A DNA stretch of 64,000 nt from JAMCZK01 sp964623375. Lineage in GTDB: Bacteria; Chloroflexota; Anaerolineae; Anaerolineales; UBA11579. This document shows positions 1 through 8,553 of the stretch, piece after piece. Both the position numbers and the translations under genes were made by a program. Below the pieces are notes generated by a model that had not been told where the DNA came from, searched no databases, and saw nothing but the letters and a program-made list of their open reading frames with translations. The stretch is from contig CAZUTS010000001.1 of assembly GCA_964623375.1 (NCBI GenBank), positions 124,001 through 188,000 of the forward strand, read 5' to 3'. Within the stretch, counting starts at the first letter, position 1. Each line of letters opens with the position of its first letter.

Positions 1-117
1 GGCGCCAGCGCCCCCGCAGACATGGGCAAAGTGATGAAACTGGTGCTACCCCAGGTACAAGGCCGCGCCGATGGCGGCCACATTAGCGCCTTGGTGAAAG
101 CCAAGCTGCAAGGGTAA
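1..117 (+). CDS. yqeY: YqeY/GatB-domain protein, C-terminal fragment
   Basis: An open frame runs from the left window edge to TAA at 115-117, giving 38 residues. They read GASAPADMGKVMKLV, then a PQVQGRADGGHISALVKAKL-type tail. This matches the C-terminus of YqeY proteins (GASxxxDMGKVM...GRADG...LVxxxL), the tRNA-amidotransferase GatB-like helical domain found as a stand-alone protein. The function of YqeY is poorly defined; a link to tRNA amidation is inferred from the domain only. It sits 18 bp before pgpH on the same strand and may be co-transcribed. The start and most of the gene lie outside the window. Confidence 0.85.
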   Translation, partial: GASAPADMGKVMKLVLPQVQGRADGGHISALVKAKLQG

Positions 118-135
118 AACTCTATTACTGACTCT

Positions 136-2283
136 ATGCTGAAAAAGCCCATAGAAATCCAACGCAAAGAACCGCGTTGGTCCACTCGCAAGCGCATTTT
201 CTTGTGGACCCTGTGGGCTGTCTGCCTGCTCATCTCAATTGCCGCCTTGGTGATGCCCTTCTCCACCCGCCAGGCGAGTTTGCGCGCCCAGGTGGGCGAT
301 GTCGTCAGCCAGGATATCGTGGCGCCGCGCACGCTCAATTACCAGAGCGCCGTCTTCACCGAACGTGACCGCCGCGAGGCCGCCGATGCGGTGGCCCCGG
401 TATACGGTGCGCCGGATGCCACCGTGGCCCGCCAGCAGCTGGAGCACCTGCGCTCCGCCGTGGATTTCATTGACAGCGTGCGTGCAGATACTTACGCCAC
501 GCTGGAGCAAAAGATCGGCGACCTCACTGCCTTGCAAAACGTCTCCTTGGGGCGCGAGAGCGCTCAAGCCATCCTGCTGCTGAACGACAACGCCTGGCAG
601 AACGTGCGCCAGGAGGCCATTGTGGTGCTGGAGCAGATCATGCGCAGCAGCATCCGCCAGAGCCGCCTCGATGAGGCGCGCCGTAGCGTGCCTGCCCTGG
701 TCAGCCTGTCGCTGCCGCAAGACCAGGCCACCCTGGTGTCCGAGATCGTGGCCGCCTTCGTGGCCCCCAACAGCTTCTATTCTGAAACGCTGACGCAGGC
801 CGCACGCCAGGAAGCCAGTGCGGCTGTCTCGCCGGCGGTGCGCACCTTCGTCACCAATGAGATCATCGTCTCACGCGGCCAGGTGCTCAACGAGGCGGAC
901 TTGGAAGCGCTGCAGCAGTTCGGGCTGGTGCAGCCCGAAACCGGCTGGCAGAACTACGTCGGTGCCGTCGCTGTGGCCGTGGTCACCTTTACGCTGGCAG
1001 CGTTATTTCTGCGTTTCCGCTCAGAACTGCTCGATAAGGTGCGTGAGCTCACCTTGGTCTCTACTCTTTTCGTGGCCTTCTTGCTGGTGGCGCGTTTCGT
1101 TATCGTTGACCGCACTGTGATGCCGTACTTGTTCCCGGTGGCGGGCTTTGGCTTGCTGACGGCGACACTGTACAGCTCGCGGGCCGCCATGGTGTTCTCG
1201 CTGGTGCTCAGCGTGCTGGCTGCCTACAATCTGCCCAACGCCTTTGACCTTACCCTGTATTATTTCATCGGCAGCTTGTTTGGCATCTTGTTTCTCAAAC
1301 GCGCCCAACGGGTGATGACCTATTTCTGGGCTGGCGCTGCCGTGATGGTGGCCGGCGCCGCCGTGCTGATCGCTTATCGCCTGCCGCTGGCATCTACCGA
1401 CATTGTTGGCCTGCTCACTCTGGTAGGGGCGGCTGGGTTGAACGGATTCTTCTCTGCCAGCCTCACCATCGTCCTGCAATTATTCCTGGCCCAATGGCTG
1501 GGGCTCACCACCACAGTGCAGCTCATGGAGCTGGCGCGGCCAGACCACCCGCTGCTGCAATTCCTCATGCGCCATGCGCCTGGAACCTACCAGCACAGCC
1601 TGCTCATCGCCAATCTGGCTGAGCAGGCCGCCGAAGCCATCGGCGCGGATGCATTGCTCACGCGCATTGGCTCGCTGTATCACGATGCGGGCAAGGCGCG
1701 CCAGCCGCACTTCTTTATCGAGAATCAGGTGACTGGCGCCACCAACCCGCACGAGGATCTCACCCCGGTCGAGAGCGCCCAGCGCATCATCCGCCATGTG
1801 CCAGACGGGGTGGAGTTGGCCCACAAGCACCGCCTGCCGCAGCGCATTGTTGATTTCATCAAGGAGCATCACGGTACGCTGGTGACACGTTATCAGTACG
1901 CGCGTGCGCTGGACGCTGTAGGCGGCGATGAGAGCAAAGTCAACCCGCGTGAGTTCCGCTACGACGGCCCGCGCCCGCAATCACGGGAGACGGCGCTGGT
2001 GATGCTGGCGGATGGCTGTGAGGCGCGCACGCGTGCCGAGCGCCCCAAAACCCAGGAGGAGCTCTCCGCCCTGGTGCGCAGCGTAATTGACGGCCGCCTC
2101 AACAACGGCCAACTGGATGACACCACGCTCACCATGCGTGACCTCGCCATCGTGGCGGATACCTTTATTACCGGCCTGCGCGGCGTCTATCACCCGCGCT
2201 TGGTCTATCCAGACCTGGACGAGAAGACGCTCAACGCCCTGGACGCCCAACCTGCCATCAAGTCTCTGCCGCCCAAGCACTAG
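136..2283 (+). CDS. pgpH: 7TM-HD cyclic-di-AMP phosphodiesterase (PgpH family)
   Basis: This is a 715-residue membrane phosphodiesterase of the PgpH/7TMR-HD family, whose members hydrolyse c-di-AMP to pApA. One N-terminal helix (about residues 21-40) is followed by an extracytoplasmic region (about 43-270). A cluster of hydrophobic helices spans about 275-460, and a cytoplasmic HD domain about 480-680. The family signature is plain: QHSLLIANLAEQAAEAIGAD with H487, then YHDAGK with H516-D517, then FFIENQ and KEHHGT. The usual HDIGK is HDAGK here, a conservative change beside the metal pair. Length fits the family. ybeY follows after 10 bp, the arrangement often seen for pgpH-ybeY, which supports the call. 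Confidence 0.93.
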   Translation: MLKKPIEIQRKEPRWSTRKRIFLWTLWAVCLLISIAALVMPFSTRQASLRAQVGDVVSQDIVAPRTLNYQSAVFTERDRREAADAVAPVYGAPDATVARQQLEHLRSAVDFIDSVRADTYATLEQKIGDLTALQNVSLGRESAQAILLLNDNAWQNVRQEAIVVLEQIMRSSIRQSRLDEARRSVPALVSLSLPQDQATLVSEIVAAFVAPNSFYSETLTQAARQEASAAVSPAVRTFVTNEIIVSRGQVLNEADLEALQQFGLVQPETGWQNYVGAVAVAVVTFTLAALFLRFRSELLDKVRELTLVSTLFVAFLLVARFVIVDRTVMPYLFPVAGFGLLTATLYSSRAAMVFSLVLSVLAAYNLPNAFDLTLYYFIGSLFGILFLKRAQRVMTYFWAGAAVMVAGAAVLIAYRLPLASTDIVGLLTLVGAAGLNGFFSASLTIVLQLFLAQWLGLTTTVQLMELARPDHPLLQFLMRHAPGTYQHSLLIANLAEQAAEAIGADALLTRIGSLYHDAGKARQPHFFIENQVTGATNPHEDLTPVESAQRIIRHVPDGVELAHKHRLPQRIVDFIKEHHGTLVTRYQYARALDAVGGDESKVNPREFRYDGPRPQSRETALVMLADGCEARTRAERPKTQEELSALVRSVIDGRLNNGQLDDTTLTMRDLAIVADTFITGLRGVYHPRLVYPDLDEKTLNALDAQPAIKSLPPKH

Positions 2284-2293
2284 GGCGGCCAGC

Positions 2294-2764
2294 ATGCTCC
2301 ACCTGCAGATAGACCCCCGCTACCAGGGCCAGAAATTTGAGCGCCCATTGAAGGAGGCTGTGGCGGCCGCCTTACAGCAGCAAGGCCAGGTTGAGAAAGA
2401 CATAGAACTCACCCTGGTGCTCACGGGTGATGCGCGTCTGCGCAAGCTCAATCAGCAATTCCGCGGCGTGGATAAATCTACGGATGTACTTTCTTTTGCC
2501 GATGGCGGCCAGGATGCCGAAAGTGGCCGCTGCTATCTTGGCGATGTCATCATCTCTGTGCCGCGCGCCCGCTCCCAGGCACGTAGCGCCGGGCACAGCC
2601 TGGCAGCGGAGCTGCAGTTGCTGGCGGTGCACGGCGTGCTGCACCTGCTGGGGCATGACCACGGCCAGCCGGCCCAGCGCCGCAGGATGTGGGCCGCGCA
2701 GGATGAAATCTTGCATAACCTCGGCTTGAAGATTCTCTCCGCCGATATGGAAGTGCGCGAATAA
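2294..2764 (+). CDS. ybeY: Endoribonuclease YbeY (rRNA maturation factor)
   Basis: The 156-residue protein is a zinc-dependent endoribonuclease used in 16S rRNA 3'-end maturation and ribosome quality control. The zinc motif H-x3-H-x5-H is intact as HGVLHLLGHDH (H113, H117, H123). The preceding family block LNxxFRGVDKSTDVLSF is also present. The ATG at 2294 gives the normal N-terminus (MLHLQIDPRY); a longer in-frame extension upstream would run inside pgpH and is rejected. The gene follows pgpH by 10 bp and ends at a strong hairpin terminator. Confidence 0.95.
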   Translation: MLHLQIDPRYQGQKFERPLKEAVAAALQQQGQVEKDIELTLVLTGDARLRKLNQQFRGVDKSTDVLSFADGGQDAESGRCYLGDVIISVPRARSQARSAGHSLAAELQLLAVHGVLHLLGHDHGQPAQRRRMWAAQDEILHNLGLKILSADMEVRE

Positions 2765-2797
2765 AAAAAAGAGCCTCGGCATTGCCGAGGCTCTTTT
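2763..2797. terminator. Bidirectional intrinsic terminator between ybeY and phnE
   Basis: A perfect stem GAGCCTCGGC / GCCGAGGCTC (2771-2780 and 2784-2793) has a 3-nt loop. It is flanked by A8 on the left and T4 on the right, so it can stop both convergent genes. Confidence 0.9.
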
Positions 2798-2813
2798 GGT
2801 TTTGCGTACTTGC

Positions 2814-4997
2814 TTACACGAAGCGTTCGCGGATTTCCGAGCTCACAAAGTCGAGCGCGGCCACGGTGATGGCTATCAGCCACACTGCAATACCCACCGC
2901 CTCATACTGGTAGAGGCGAATCCATTGGATTAGGATGAAGCCGATACCGCCACCGCCCACGAAGCCGAGCAGGGTCGACATGCGCACATTGATATCCCAA
3001 CGATAGACCGTGAAGGAGATCACTGGCGGCAGAATCTGCGGCACTACCGCGTAGACGATGCTTTGCAAGCGGTTGGCTCCAACTGCATCCAGCGCTTCCA
3101 GCGGGCCAGGGTCAATGCTTTCGATGGCTTCCGAGTACAGCTTGGCCAGCGAGGCAATCGTGTGCAGTGTCAGCGCCAGCGTGCCGGCGAAGGGGCCAAG
3201 GCCCACCCAGATGGCGGCGATGATGGCATAGATGAGCGCCTCCACAGAGCGCACCACGTTCAAAATGGTGCGAATAACCGCATAGAGCATCAAGCCGATA
3301 GGTACGCGCCGGGTGTTGCTGCGGCGGTAAAGATAGAACATTGTGACCAATGCCACCAACACTGCGCCGATCATGCCATACACTTCTTCGTTGATGGCAG
3401 CCACTTCGGCGCCAAGCACAATGGAGCGAATGCCACGGCTGAAGCCCAGGCCAAGCTGGTAGCCAGGGAAGCCTGCCATCACTCCCAGCAGTACGGAGGC
3501 AACCCAGTAGCCATTGCCCTTGCCGAGGCGGGAGAGCAATGCCTCAGACACGCGGCCGCCCAACTGCAGGCCAAGGTAGCCCAGACCTAAAACGGCCAGT
3601 ACGCCCACCAGGAAGATCTGTACCGGTGCTTGCTCCAGGCCACCTAGTTGTGCCGAGACAAAATCGGTTACTTTCAAACCGGCCCAGCCACCTGCCAACA
3701 AACCAAGTACATTACCGACAATACGTTCGGGGGCACTCATGATGGGGGCCATCAGGTTCTTGGCGGCCAGGAACGAAAGCGGGAAGGCGGCCACAATGCC
3801 AAAGAAGGTCGCCATCAAGCCAATCATGATGGTTTCCAGCAAGCCCACCAGGGCCAGCTGCATTTCATTGCTTAGCCGGCCGCCGAAGACGAGCACGCTC
3901 TCCTGACGGATAATCAGGGAGTGCACCTGGGCGCCGGTGGCAGTCTCAGGAGAAATTACCGCATCGGGAATGTTCAGCTTGGTTTCGAATTCACCGTTCT
4001 CATCAATGATGATGGTGGTTTCGCCCATGCCGCGTGGCGTAAACGGGTTGCCAATCGGATTGGCCCAGCGCACCAGCACTTCCTGCCCGGGTACAAAATT
4101 CCCGCCTGTAATGGTCAGCTCCGTGCCGAGGATTAAACCTCCGGTCACCGGGCGGCTACTCAACTCGCCACAGGTGGGCGTAGCACTAATCCAAGGATCG
4201 TCGTCTAGTTCTGGGTTAGGCGGCGGTGCCGCAGCTTCGTCTGTGCAGGGGGCCTGAATCTTCTGGACGACTTCAAGAACTTCCTGGTCGTAAGCAAAGG
4301 CGGCGCGCCACGGCCACAAGATACGCGGCAACAATATGCCAACATCTTCGTATTCTCGGATGGCCTTGGGCATATCTACACCGGTCAGGTTGTAGCCCAG
4401 GGCAAACACCAGCAAGCAGGCAAGCACAATGGCGGCGGCCATGGAAGGAAAGCGTGTAGTGCCATCCCGATTGGTGCCCAGGCTCTTTGTATTGCCAATG
4501 CGAGCGGCATCACCAATTTGCCATAGCCACAAAGCCGCCAACGCGGCAGCTGAGTACAGGGCCGTGCCGGCGTGGATTTGGCTCAACTGCTCTGCCGAGA
4601 CCGCCGTAGCCAGAATGTCATCGCCCACAAACACCAGCAGGGCAAAGCACACCAGAACCACACCATACATGGTGAAGGTTTCTGCCAGCGGGTCTTTGAG
4701 TACGAAGCGGGTCAATAGGTGGCGGATGGCCAGCAGGAACAACAGCAGCGCGGCACAGGCCAGCACGATGCGGAAGTACACGCTGGTGGCCATGGCATAT
4801 TCGGGAAAGCGTGCCCGCTGGGCCACCGTCCACATGCTTATGCCAAACAGAGTCAGCACCGTTATCAGCAAGGTAAAGCCGCGGCTGCGGGCACCGCTCA
4901 CAAACTGGCCAAGACCAGGCACAAAGAAAGAGAGTACCGCGTGCAGCAGGCTGCCGCGCGGGTGTTCACTGGCGAGAAGGTTCTTTGTCTCAGCCAT
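2814..4997 (-). CDS. phnE: Enlarged phosphonate-type ABC transporter permease
   Basis: The C-terminal part is a recognisable PhnE permease. It has FPLSFLAAKNLM near residue 405, then RTILNVVRSVEALIYAI, GLGPFAGTLALTLHTI, the EAA-loop region EALDAVGANRLQSIVY, and LLGFVGGGGIG near the end. At 727 residues it is nearly three times the usual PhnE length of about 260. Extra parts are an N-terminal block of about five hydrophobic helices (residues 15-225), a predicted exported beta-rich segment with an IPT/Ig-like look (about 270-375), and an insertion of about 160 residues with further helices between the two permease halves. The start ATG overlaps the phnC stop by one base (TAATG), indicating translational coupling. 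Substrate is unknown; phosphonate, phosphite or phosphate are all possible. Confidence 0.88.
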   Translation of the reverse strand: MAETKNLLASEHPRGSLLHAVLSFFVPGLGQFVSGARSRGFTLLITVLTLFGISMWTVAQRARFPEYAMATSVYFRIVLACAALLLFLLAIRHLLTRFVLKDPLAETFTMYGVVLVCFALLVFVGDDILATAVSAEQLSQIHAGTALYSAAALAALWLWQIGDAARIGNTKSLGTNRDGTTRFPSMAAAIVLACLLVFALGYNLTGVDMPKAIREYEDVGILLPRILWPWRAAFAYDQEVLEVVQKIQAPCTDEAAAPPPNPELDDDPWISATPTCGELSSRPVTGGLILGTELTITGGNFVPGQEVLVRWANPIGNPFTPRGMGETTIIIDENGEFETKLNIPDAVISPETATGAQVHSLIIRQESVLVFGGRLSNEMQLALVGLLETIMIGLMATFFGIVAAFPLSFLAAKNLMAPIMSAPERIVGNVLGLLAGGWAGLKVTDFVSAQLGGLEQAPVQIFLVGVLAVLGLGYLGLQLGGRVSEALLSRLGKGNGYWVASVLLGVMAGFPGYQLGLGFSRGIRSIVLGAEVAAINEEVYGMIGAVLVALVTMFYLYRRSNTRRVPIGLMLYAVIRTILNVVRSVEALIYAIIAAIWVGLGPFAGTLALTLHTIASLAKLYSEAIESIDPGPLEALDAVGANRLQSIVYAVVPQILPPVISFTVYRWDINVRMSTLLGFVGGGGIGFILIQWIRLYQYEAVGIAVWLIAITVAALDFVSSEIRERFV

Positions 4998-5764
4998 TAC
5001 AAACCCCCCATGCGGATTGCATCTTCACCATAAATCTCGCGGAAGCGCTCATCGCTCATCTTGGCAATGTCATCTTTGGTGCCTTCGAAGACTACTTTGC
5101 CATCGCGCAGGCCAATCACGCGCTCGCAATAACGCTGCACTAGGTCAAGATAGTGCAGGCTGCACAACACGGTGATATTGTCTTCGCTATTTAGCTTTTC
5201 AAGATAACCAAGGATGGAATGTGCTAACACAGGGTCAAGGCTGGCCACGGGTTCATCGGCCAAAATCATTTTAGGTTCTTGCATCAGCGCTCGCGCAATT
5301 CCTACGCGCTGCTGCTGTCCACCGGAGAGCTCATCGGCGCGGTTGAGCGCTTTCTCCGGAATTCCTACTCGCTCCAGGGCATTGAGTGCCATCTTGCGAT
5401 CCTGGCGGCTGAAGCGATTTGCTAACGCCCAGCTGGGTGGCGTGTAGCCCAAGCGGCCGGAGAGCACATTGGTGAGCACACTGGAGCGCTTGACCAGGTT
5501 GAACTGTTGGAACACCATACCGATCTCACGGCGCACGGTGCGCAGCTCACCCTGGGGTAAGTGAGTGATGTCCTTGCCATTCCAGATGATGCGACCCTCG
5601 GTGGGCTCTAAAAGTCGGTTGATGCAGCGCAACAGGGTGGATTTGCCAGATCCGCTCAGACCAATAACGCCCAGGAATTCGCCGTCTTTGACTTCAAAGC
5701 TTACGTCCCTGAGCGCCACGGTACCGTCGGGGTAAATCATGGTAAGGTGTTCGACTGTAAGCAT
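4997..5764 (-). CDS. phnC: Phosphonate-type ABC transporter ATP-binding protein
   Basis: This 255-residue ABC ATPase energises the PhnDCE-type importer. Visible motifs are Walker A GLSGSGKST, the signature LSGGQQQRVGIARA, Walker B MILADEPVASLD, and the switch histidine in CSLHYLDL. The region SVLTNVLSGRLGYTP before the signature is characteristic of PhnC proteins. It lies downstream of phnD but behind a strong terminator hairpin, and it appears to have its own TACAAT box 7 nt before the ATG. Its stop overlaps the phnE start. Confidence 0.94.
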   Translation of the reverse strand: MLTVEHLTMIYPDGTVALRDVSFEVKDGEFLGVIGLSGSGKSTLLRCINRLLEPTEGRIIWNGKDITHLPQGELRTVRREIGMVFQQFNLVKRSSVLTNVLSGRLGYTPPSWALANRFSRQDRKMALNALERVGIPEKALNRADELSGGQQQRVGIARALMQEPKMILADEPVASLDPVLAHSILGYLEKLNSEDNITVLCSLHYLDLVQRYCERVIGLRDGKVVFEGTKDDIAKMSDERFREIYGEDAIRMGGL

Positions 5765-5771
5765 AGGAGTA

Positions 5772-5777
5772 ATTGTA
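5772..5777 (-). promoter_or_regulatory. Probable -10 box of phnC (leaderless type)
   Basis: TACAAT reads toward phnC and ends 7 nt before its ATG. It lies downstream of the terminator that follows phnD, so phnC-phnE could be transcribed independently. No convincing -35 is visible. Confidence 0.5.
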
Positions 5778-5804
5778 AAAGAGAATCCTCTGGTTAATCC
5801 ATAG

Positions 5805-5846
5805 AAAAAAGCGGGAAGGTGCGCTGGTTGAGCGCCACCTTCCCGC
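5805..5846 (-). terminator. Intercistronic terminator between phnD and phnC
   Basis: The stem 5811-5825 / 5831-5846 is 15 bp with one bulged base and a 5-nt loop. In the minus direction it is followed by six T (A6 at 5805-5810 on the plus strand). It would limit read-through from the binding-protein gene into phnC-phnE. Confidence 0.85.
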
Positions 5847-5873
5847 TTTATTAATCTAAGCCTTGCTCAGACC

Positions 5874-6854
5874 TTAGCAGTCTTCGCTGATGCGGCCTTC
5901 GTTGCTAATGCACATGCCCGCGGCTTCGAGCTGCTGGCGGAAACCATCGTAGAAGCTGTCTTCGGTGGTGTCCAAACCGCTCCAGCTGTACAGCTGGTTG
6001 AGCTGGGCCAGGCCCTCTTCGCTGTCATTCAGGGCCAACAGGGCCTCAGTGATGGCAGCCATGACGTCAGCCGGAACATCGGGGGAGAAGCTGATGGTGT
6101 CATTGGGGATCGGAGCGCTCTCGGTGACCACGGTGACCACTTCGTTCACATCCGGGTAGGCCTCAGCCACATTGGTGCGAGCGTCCGTGAAGCTGGAACC
6201 CGCATCACAGTCGCCGTTGTACACGCTGATGATCACGCCATCGTGACCGCCGGCGTCGACGATCGTCAGGTCAGCTTCGGGGTCGATACCCTCGGCCTTC
6301 AGAGCGATAGAGGGCAGAACCCAGCCGGAGGTGGAGGTGGGGTCAGGGCGGCAGAAGGTGGTGCCGACCAGGTCAGCCAGGCTGGTGATGCCGGTCTCAG
6401 GGCGGGTCACGATCTGGCCGGTGTAGAAGGTGCTGCCGAAGCGCATGGACACCAGGCCAACCTCAGCGCAGCCACGTTGCTTGGCCACGATGTAGTTGAA
6501 AGTGTTCAGAGCGCCCATTTGGGCTTCACCGCTACACATGGCTTCAACAGCTGCAGTGAAGTCAGTGGAGATCACGGGCTCAATGACGTAGCCAGTGGCG
6601 GCTTCAACGGCGGCAGCAATGCCACTTGCACCGCTCAGTACGGCGTCAGTGTCCTGGGAAGGAACCAGCACCCAAACGATGGGGTTCTCCTCAGTGCCGT
6701 AAGCGGGGCCGGGGTCCTCAGTGGGGGCCTCGGTAGCAGCGGGCGCCTCAGTGGCGGCCGGTGCTTCGGTCGGCGCGGCGGCGCCGCCACATGCTGCCAG
6801 CAGCAGAGACAACACTACTGCCAGGGCGAGCACGGGAAAGAAACGAATCTTCAT
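5874..6854 (-). CDS. phnD: Phosphonate/phosphate-type substrate-binding lipoprotein
   Basis: A 326-residue periplasmic-binding-protein family member (PhnD/PtxB type). It has a lipoprotein signal ending LLLAACGG (acceptor Cys at about 21) and a repetitive Ala/Thr/Glu/Pro tether (TEAPAATEAP twice). The binding fold follows, with the family marks GMRFGSTFYTGQIV-like strands and LVGTTFCRPDPTSTSGWVLP. It captures substrate at the outer face for PhnCE. An AGGAGAAG Shine-Dalgarno lies 6 nt before the ATG. It is the first gene of the phn cluster and is separated from the rest by a terminator, as expected when the binding protein is made in excess. No C-P lyase or phosphite dehydrogenase gene is in the window, so the ligand is undetermined. 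Confidence 0.9.
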   Translation of the reverse strand: MKIRFFPVLALAVVLSLLLAACGGAAAPTEAPAATEAPAATEAPTEDPGPAYGTEENPIVWVLVPSQDTDAVLSGASGIAAAVEAATGYVIEPVISTDFTAAVEAMCSGEAQMGALNTFNYIVAKQRGCAEVGLVSMRFGSTFYTGQIVTRPETGITSLADLVGTTFCRPDPTSTSGWVLPSIALKAEGIDPEADLTIVDAGGHDGVIISVYNGDCDAGSSFTDARTNVAEAYPDVNEVVTVVTESAPIPNDTISFSPDVPADVMAAITEALLALNDSEEGLAQLNQLYSWSGLDTTEDSFYDGFRQQLEAAGMCISNEGRISEDC

Positions 6855-6901
6855 AGCTCTTCTCCTTGTGGGTTTTGCGGCTCAGATGGCCGCGCTGGGG
6901 C

Positions 6902-6915
6902 GAATGATATCATTC
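6902..6915. promoter_or_regulatory. 14-bp perfect palindrome upstream of phnD (possible operator)
   Basis: GAATGATATCATTC is fully self-complementary. It lies 47 bp upstream of the phnD start in the divergent phnD/folC intergenic region, where a repressor or activator site would be expected. No regulator gene is adjacent, so its identity is unknown. Confidence 0.4.
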
Positions 6916-6999
6916 CTACAACACCCGCATATGGCTAAACCTTAAAATTTTTACCCCATACATGGGTACTAGCGGGAAATCTCTAATCTTCTTGAGCGT

Positions 7000-7005
7000 T
7001 AAAAT
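7000..7005 (+). promoter_or_regulatory. Probable -10 box of folC (leaderless type)
   Basis: TAAAAT lies 7 nt before the chosen folC ATG and no Shine-Dalgarno sequence is present. This favours the 7013 start over an upstream in-frame ATG at 6962. Confidence 0.45.
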
Positions 7006-7012
7006 CCGGCCT

Positions 7013-8332
7013 ATGTCGATTCCACCCTTGGAGCACTACCTCAGCGGGCTTCCCAACCTGGCCCAGCGCAACCAGCACGGCCTGCGCGCCGAGGACTTCA
7101 GCCTGCAACGGCTGCAGCGTGCGCTCGCAGCATTGGGGCAGCCGCAGCAGGCCTATCCCAGCCTGCATGTGGCCGGCACCAACGGCAAGGGCTCGGTCTC
7201 GGTGCTGTGTGCTGCCGCCTTGCAGGCACAGAGGTATCGTGTTGGCCTGTTTACCTCGCCGCATCTTTCGGGAGCCTTGCACGGCATCCGCGTGAATGGG
7301 ATGCGGGCTAGTGAAGCTGAACTGCAGGCCAGCTTTGAGCACATCTATCCCTCGCTCGCTCCACAAGAAGGCTGGACGCATTTTGAAGTTGTGGTGGCGC
7401 TGATGTTCGCCCACTTTGCACGTGTGGCGGTTGATGTAGCTGTGGTGGAAGTTGGCCTGGGCGGGCGGATGGATGCTACCAATGTGCTGCTGCCCACGGT
7501 CAGCGTGATCACGCCGATTGACTATGACCACACCAGCATCCTGGGCCATAGCCTGGCCGAGATCGCCGCGCACAAGGCTGGCATCATCAAGCTGGGTGTG
7601 CCCGTGGTGAGCGCACCGCAGCCCGCTGAAGCGGCCGCGGTGATTGCGGCCGAGGCCGCCGCGCAGCACGCAGTGCTCACGCTGGTCGAGACGCAGTGGC
7701 AGGCCGAGCTGATCTCGGCCGATTGGCACGGCCAACACCTGCGCCTGCGCGGCGCAGAGGATGAAGAATGGCAGGAGCTGCATATTGCGCTGCTCGGCCA
7801 GCACCAGCTCACCAACGCGCTCACTGCCTATGCAGCTTTGCAACAGCTAAACAGCCGCGGCGTGCCGCTCAGCCCGCAGGCCATCCGCGCTGGCTTTGCG
7901 GCGGCGCGTTGGCCCGGCCGTTTTGAGCGGCTGCCGGGGGAGCCGCTTACCATCCTGGACGGCGCGCACAGCCCCGCCGCAGCGCGCTCTCTGCGCGCCG
8001 CGCTGGATGCCTATGCTCCAGGGCAGCCGGTGGTGCTGGTGCTGGGCGTGTCTGCCGATAAGGACCTGGCCGGCGTGCTGGAGCCATTGGCCGAGCGTAT
8101 CCAAATGGTCTACGCTACCCAGGCGGCCCAGCTGCGCGCCATGCCCGCCGGGGAGCTGGCCGAGCGCGTGCTGGCCTTCGGCCTGCCCGCCACGGCGCAG
8201 CCGCAGCCGGCGGCAGCCTTGCAGGCGGCGCGCGCCGCCTGCCCAAGGGATGGCTTGGTACTGGTGGCTGGCTCGGTATTCTTGGTGGATGAAGTGCGTG
8301 GATATATGGAACTCGAACCTTCAACCAAGTGA
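7013..8332 (+). CDS. folC: Folylpolyglutamate synthase / dihydrofolate synthase
   Basis: A 439-residue Mur-ligase-like enzyme that adds glutamate to dihydropteroate or tetrahydrofolate in an ATP-dependent reaction. Visible are the P-loop HVAGTNGKGSVS, FTSPHL, the FolC block VGLGGRMDATN, and ITPIDYDHTSILG with HKAGIIK (the carbamylated-lysine region). The C-terminal ligase domain has LDGAHSPAAARSL. The ATG at 7013 is preferred because it gives the typical N-terminus MSIPPLEHYL and lies just behind a TAAAAT box. An ATG 51 bp upstream would only add an unconserved stretch. folD elsewhere in the window belongs to the same folate pathway. Confidence 0.93.
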   Translation: MSIPPLEHYLSGLPNLAQRNQHGLRAEDFSLQRLQRALAALGQPQQAYPSLHVAGTNGKGSVSVLCAAALQAQRYRVGLFTSPHLSGALHGIRVNGMRASEAELQASFEHIYPSLAPQEGWTHFEVVVALMFAHFARVAVDVAVVEVGLGGRMDATNVLLPTVSVITPIDYDHTSILGHSLAEIAAHKAGIIKLGVPVVSAPQPAEAAAVIAAEAAAQHAVLTLVETQWQAELISADWHGQHLRLRGAEDEEWQELHIALLGQHQLTNALTAYAALQQLNSRGVPLSPQAIRAGFAAARWPGRFERLPGEPLTILDGAHSPAAARSLRAALDAYAPGQPVVLVLGVSADKDLAGVLEPLAERIQMVYATQAAQLRAMPAGELAERVLAFGLPATAQPQPAAALQAARAACPRDGLVLVAGSVFLVDEVRGYMELEPSTK

Positions 8333-8395
8333 TTAAGGTTCGTTGTAAGCGAGAGATCCTTACTTTTACATAAACAACTCAACCTAGAAGATGTG

Positions 8396-8468
8396 CAGCA
8401 AGGATTCTTCCCCTGGTCTGGGCACGGCGATTCGAGTGTACATGTACACACCCGGTCAGAATGACAAG
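8396..8468. repeat. Possible degenerate copy of the intergenic inverted-repeat element
   Basis: AGCAAGGATTC near 8397 and CCGGTCAGAATGACA near 8452 resemble, in the same order, the right half of the elements at 57027-57574 (GCAAGGATTCCTC ... CCGNTCGGAATGACA). The middle differs and contains a perfect 14-bp palindrome, GTGTACATGTACAC, at 8436-8449. The rest of the 220-bp folC/lipoprotein gap shows nothing recognisable. Confidence 0.4.
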
Positions 8469-8553
8469 GTTCGTAAAAAAGCGTGACCTGCTGTACCCGT
8501 GGGGGTAGGCTTGTCTCACTACAACTCCAAGAATTCAATGTGATAATTATCCG

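Noticed and set aside
6962..7012. Longer folC start at 6962
   Set aside because: It would add 17 unconserved residues and place the TAAAAT box inside the coding region. The ATG at 7013 matches the family N-terminus.
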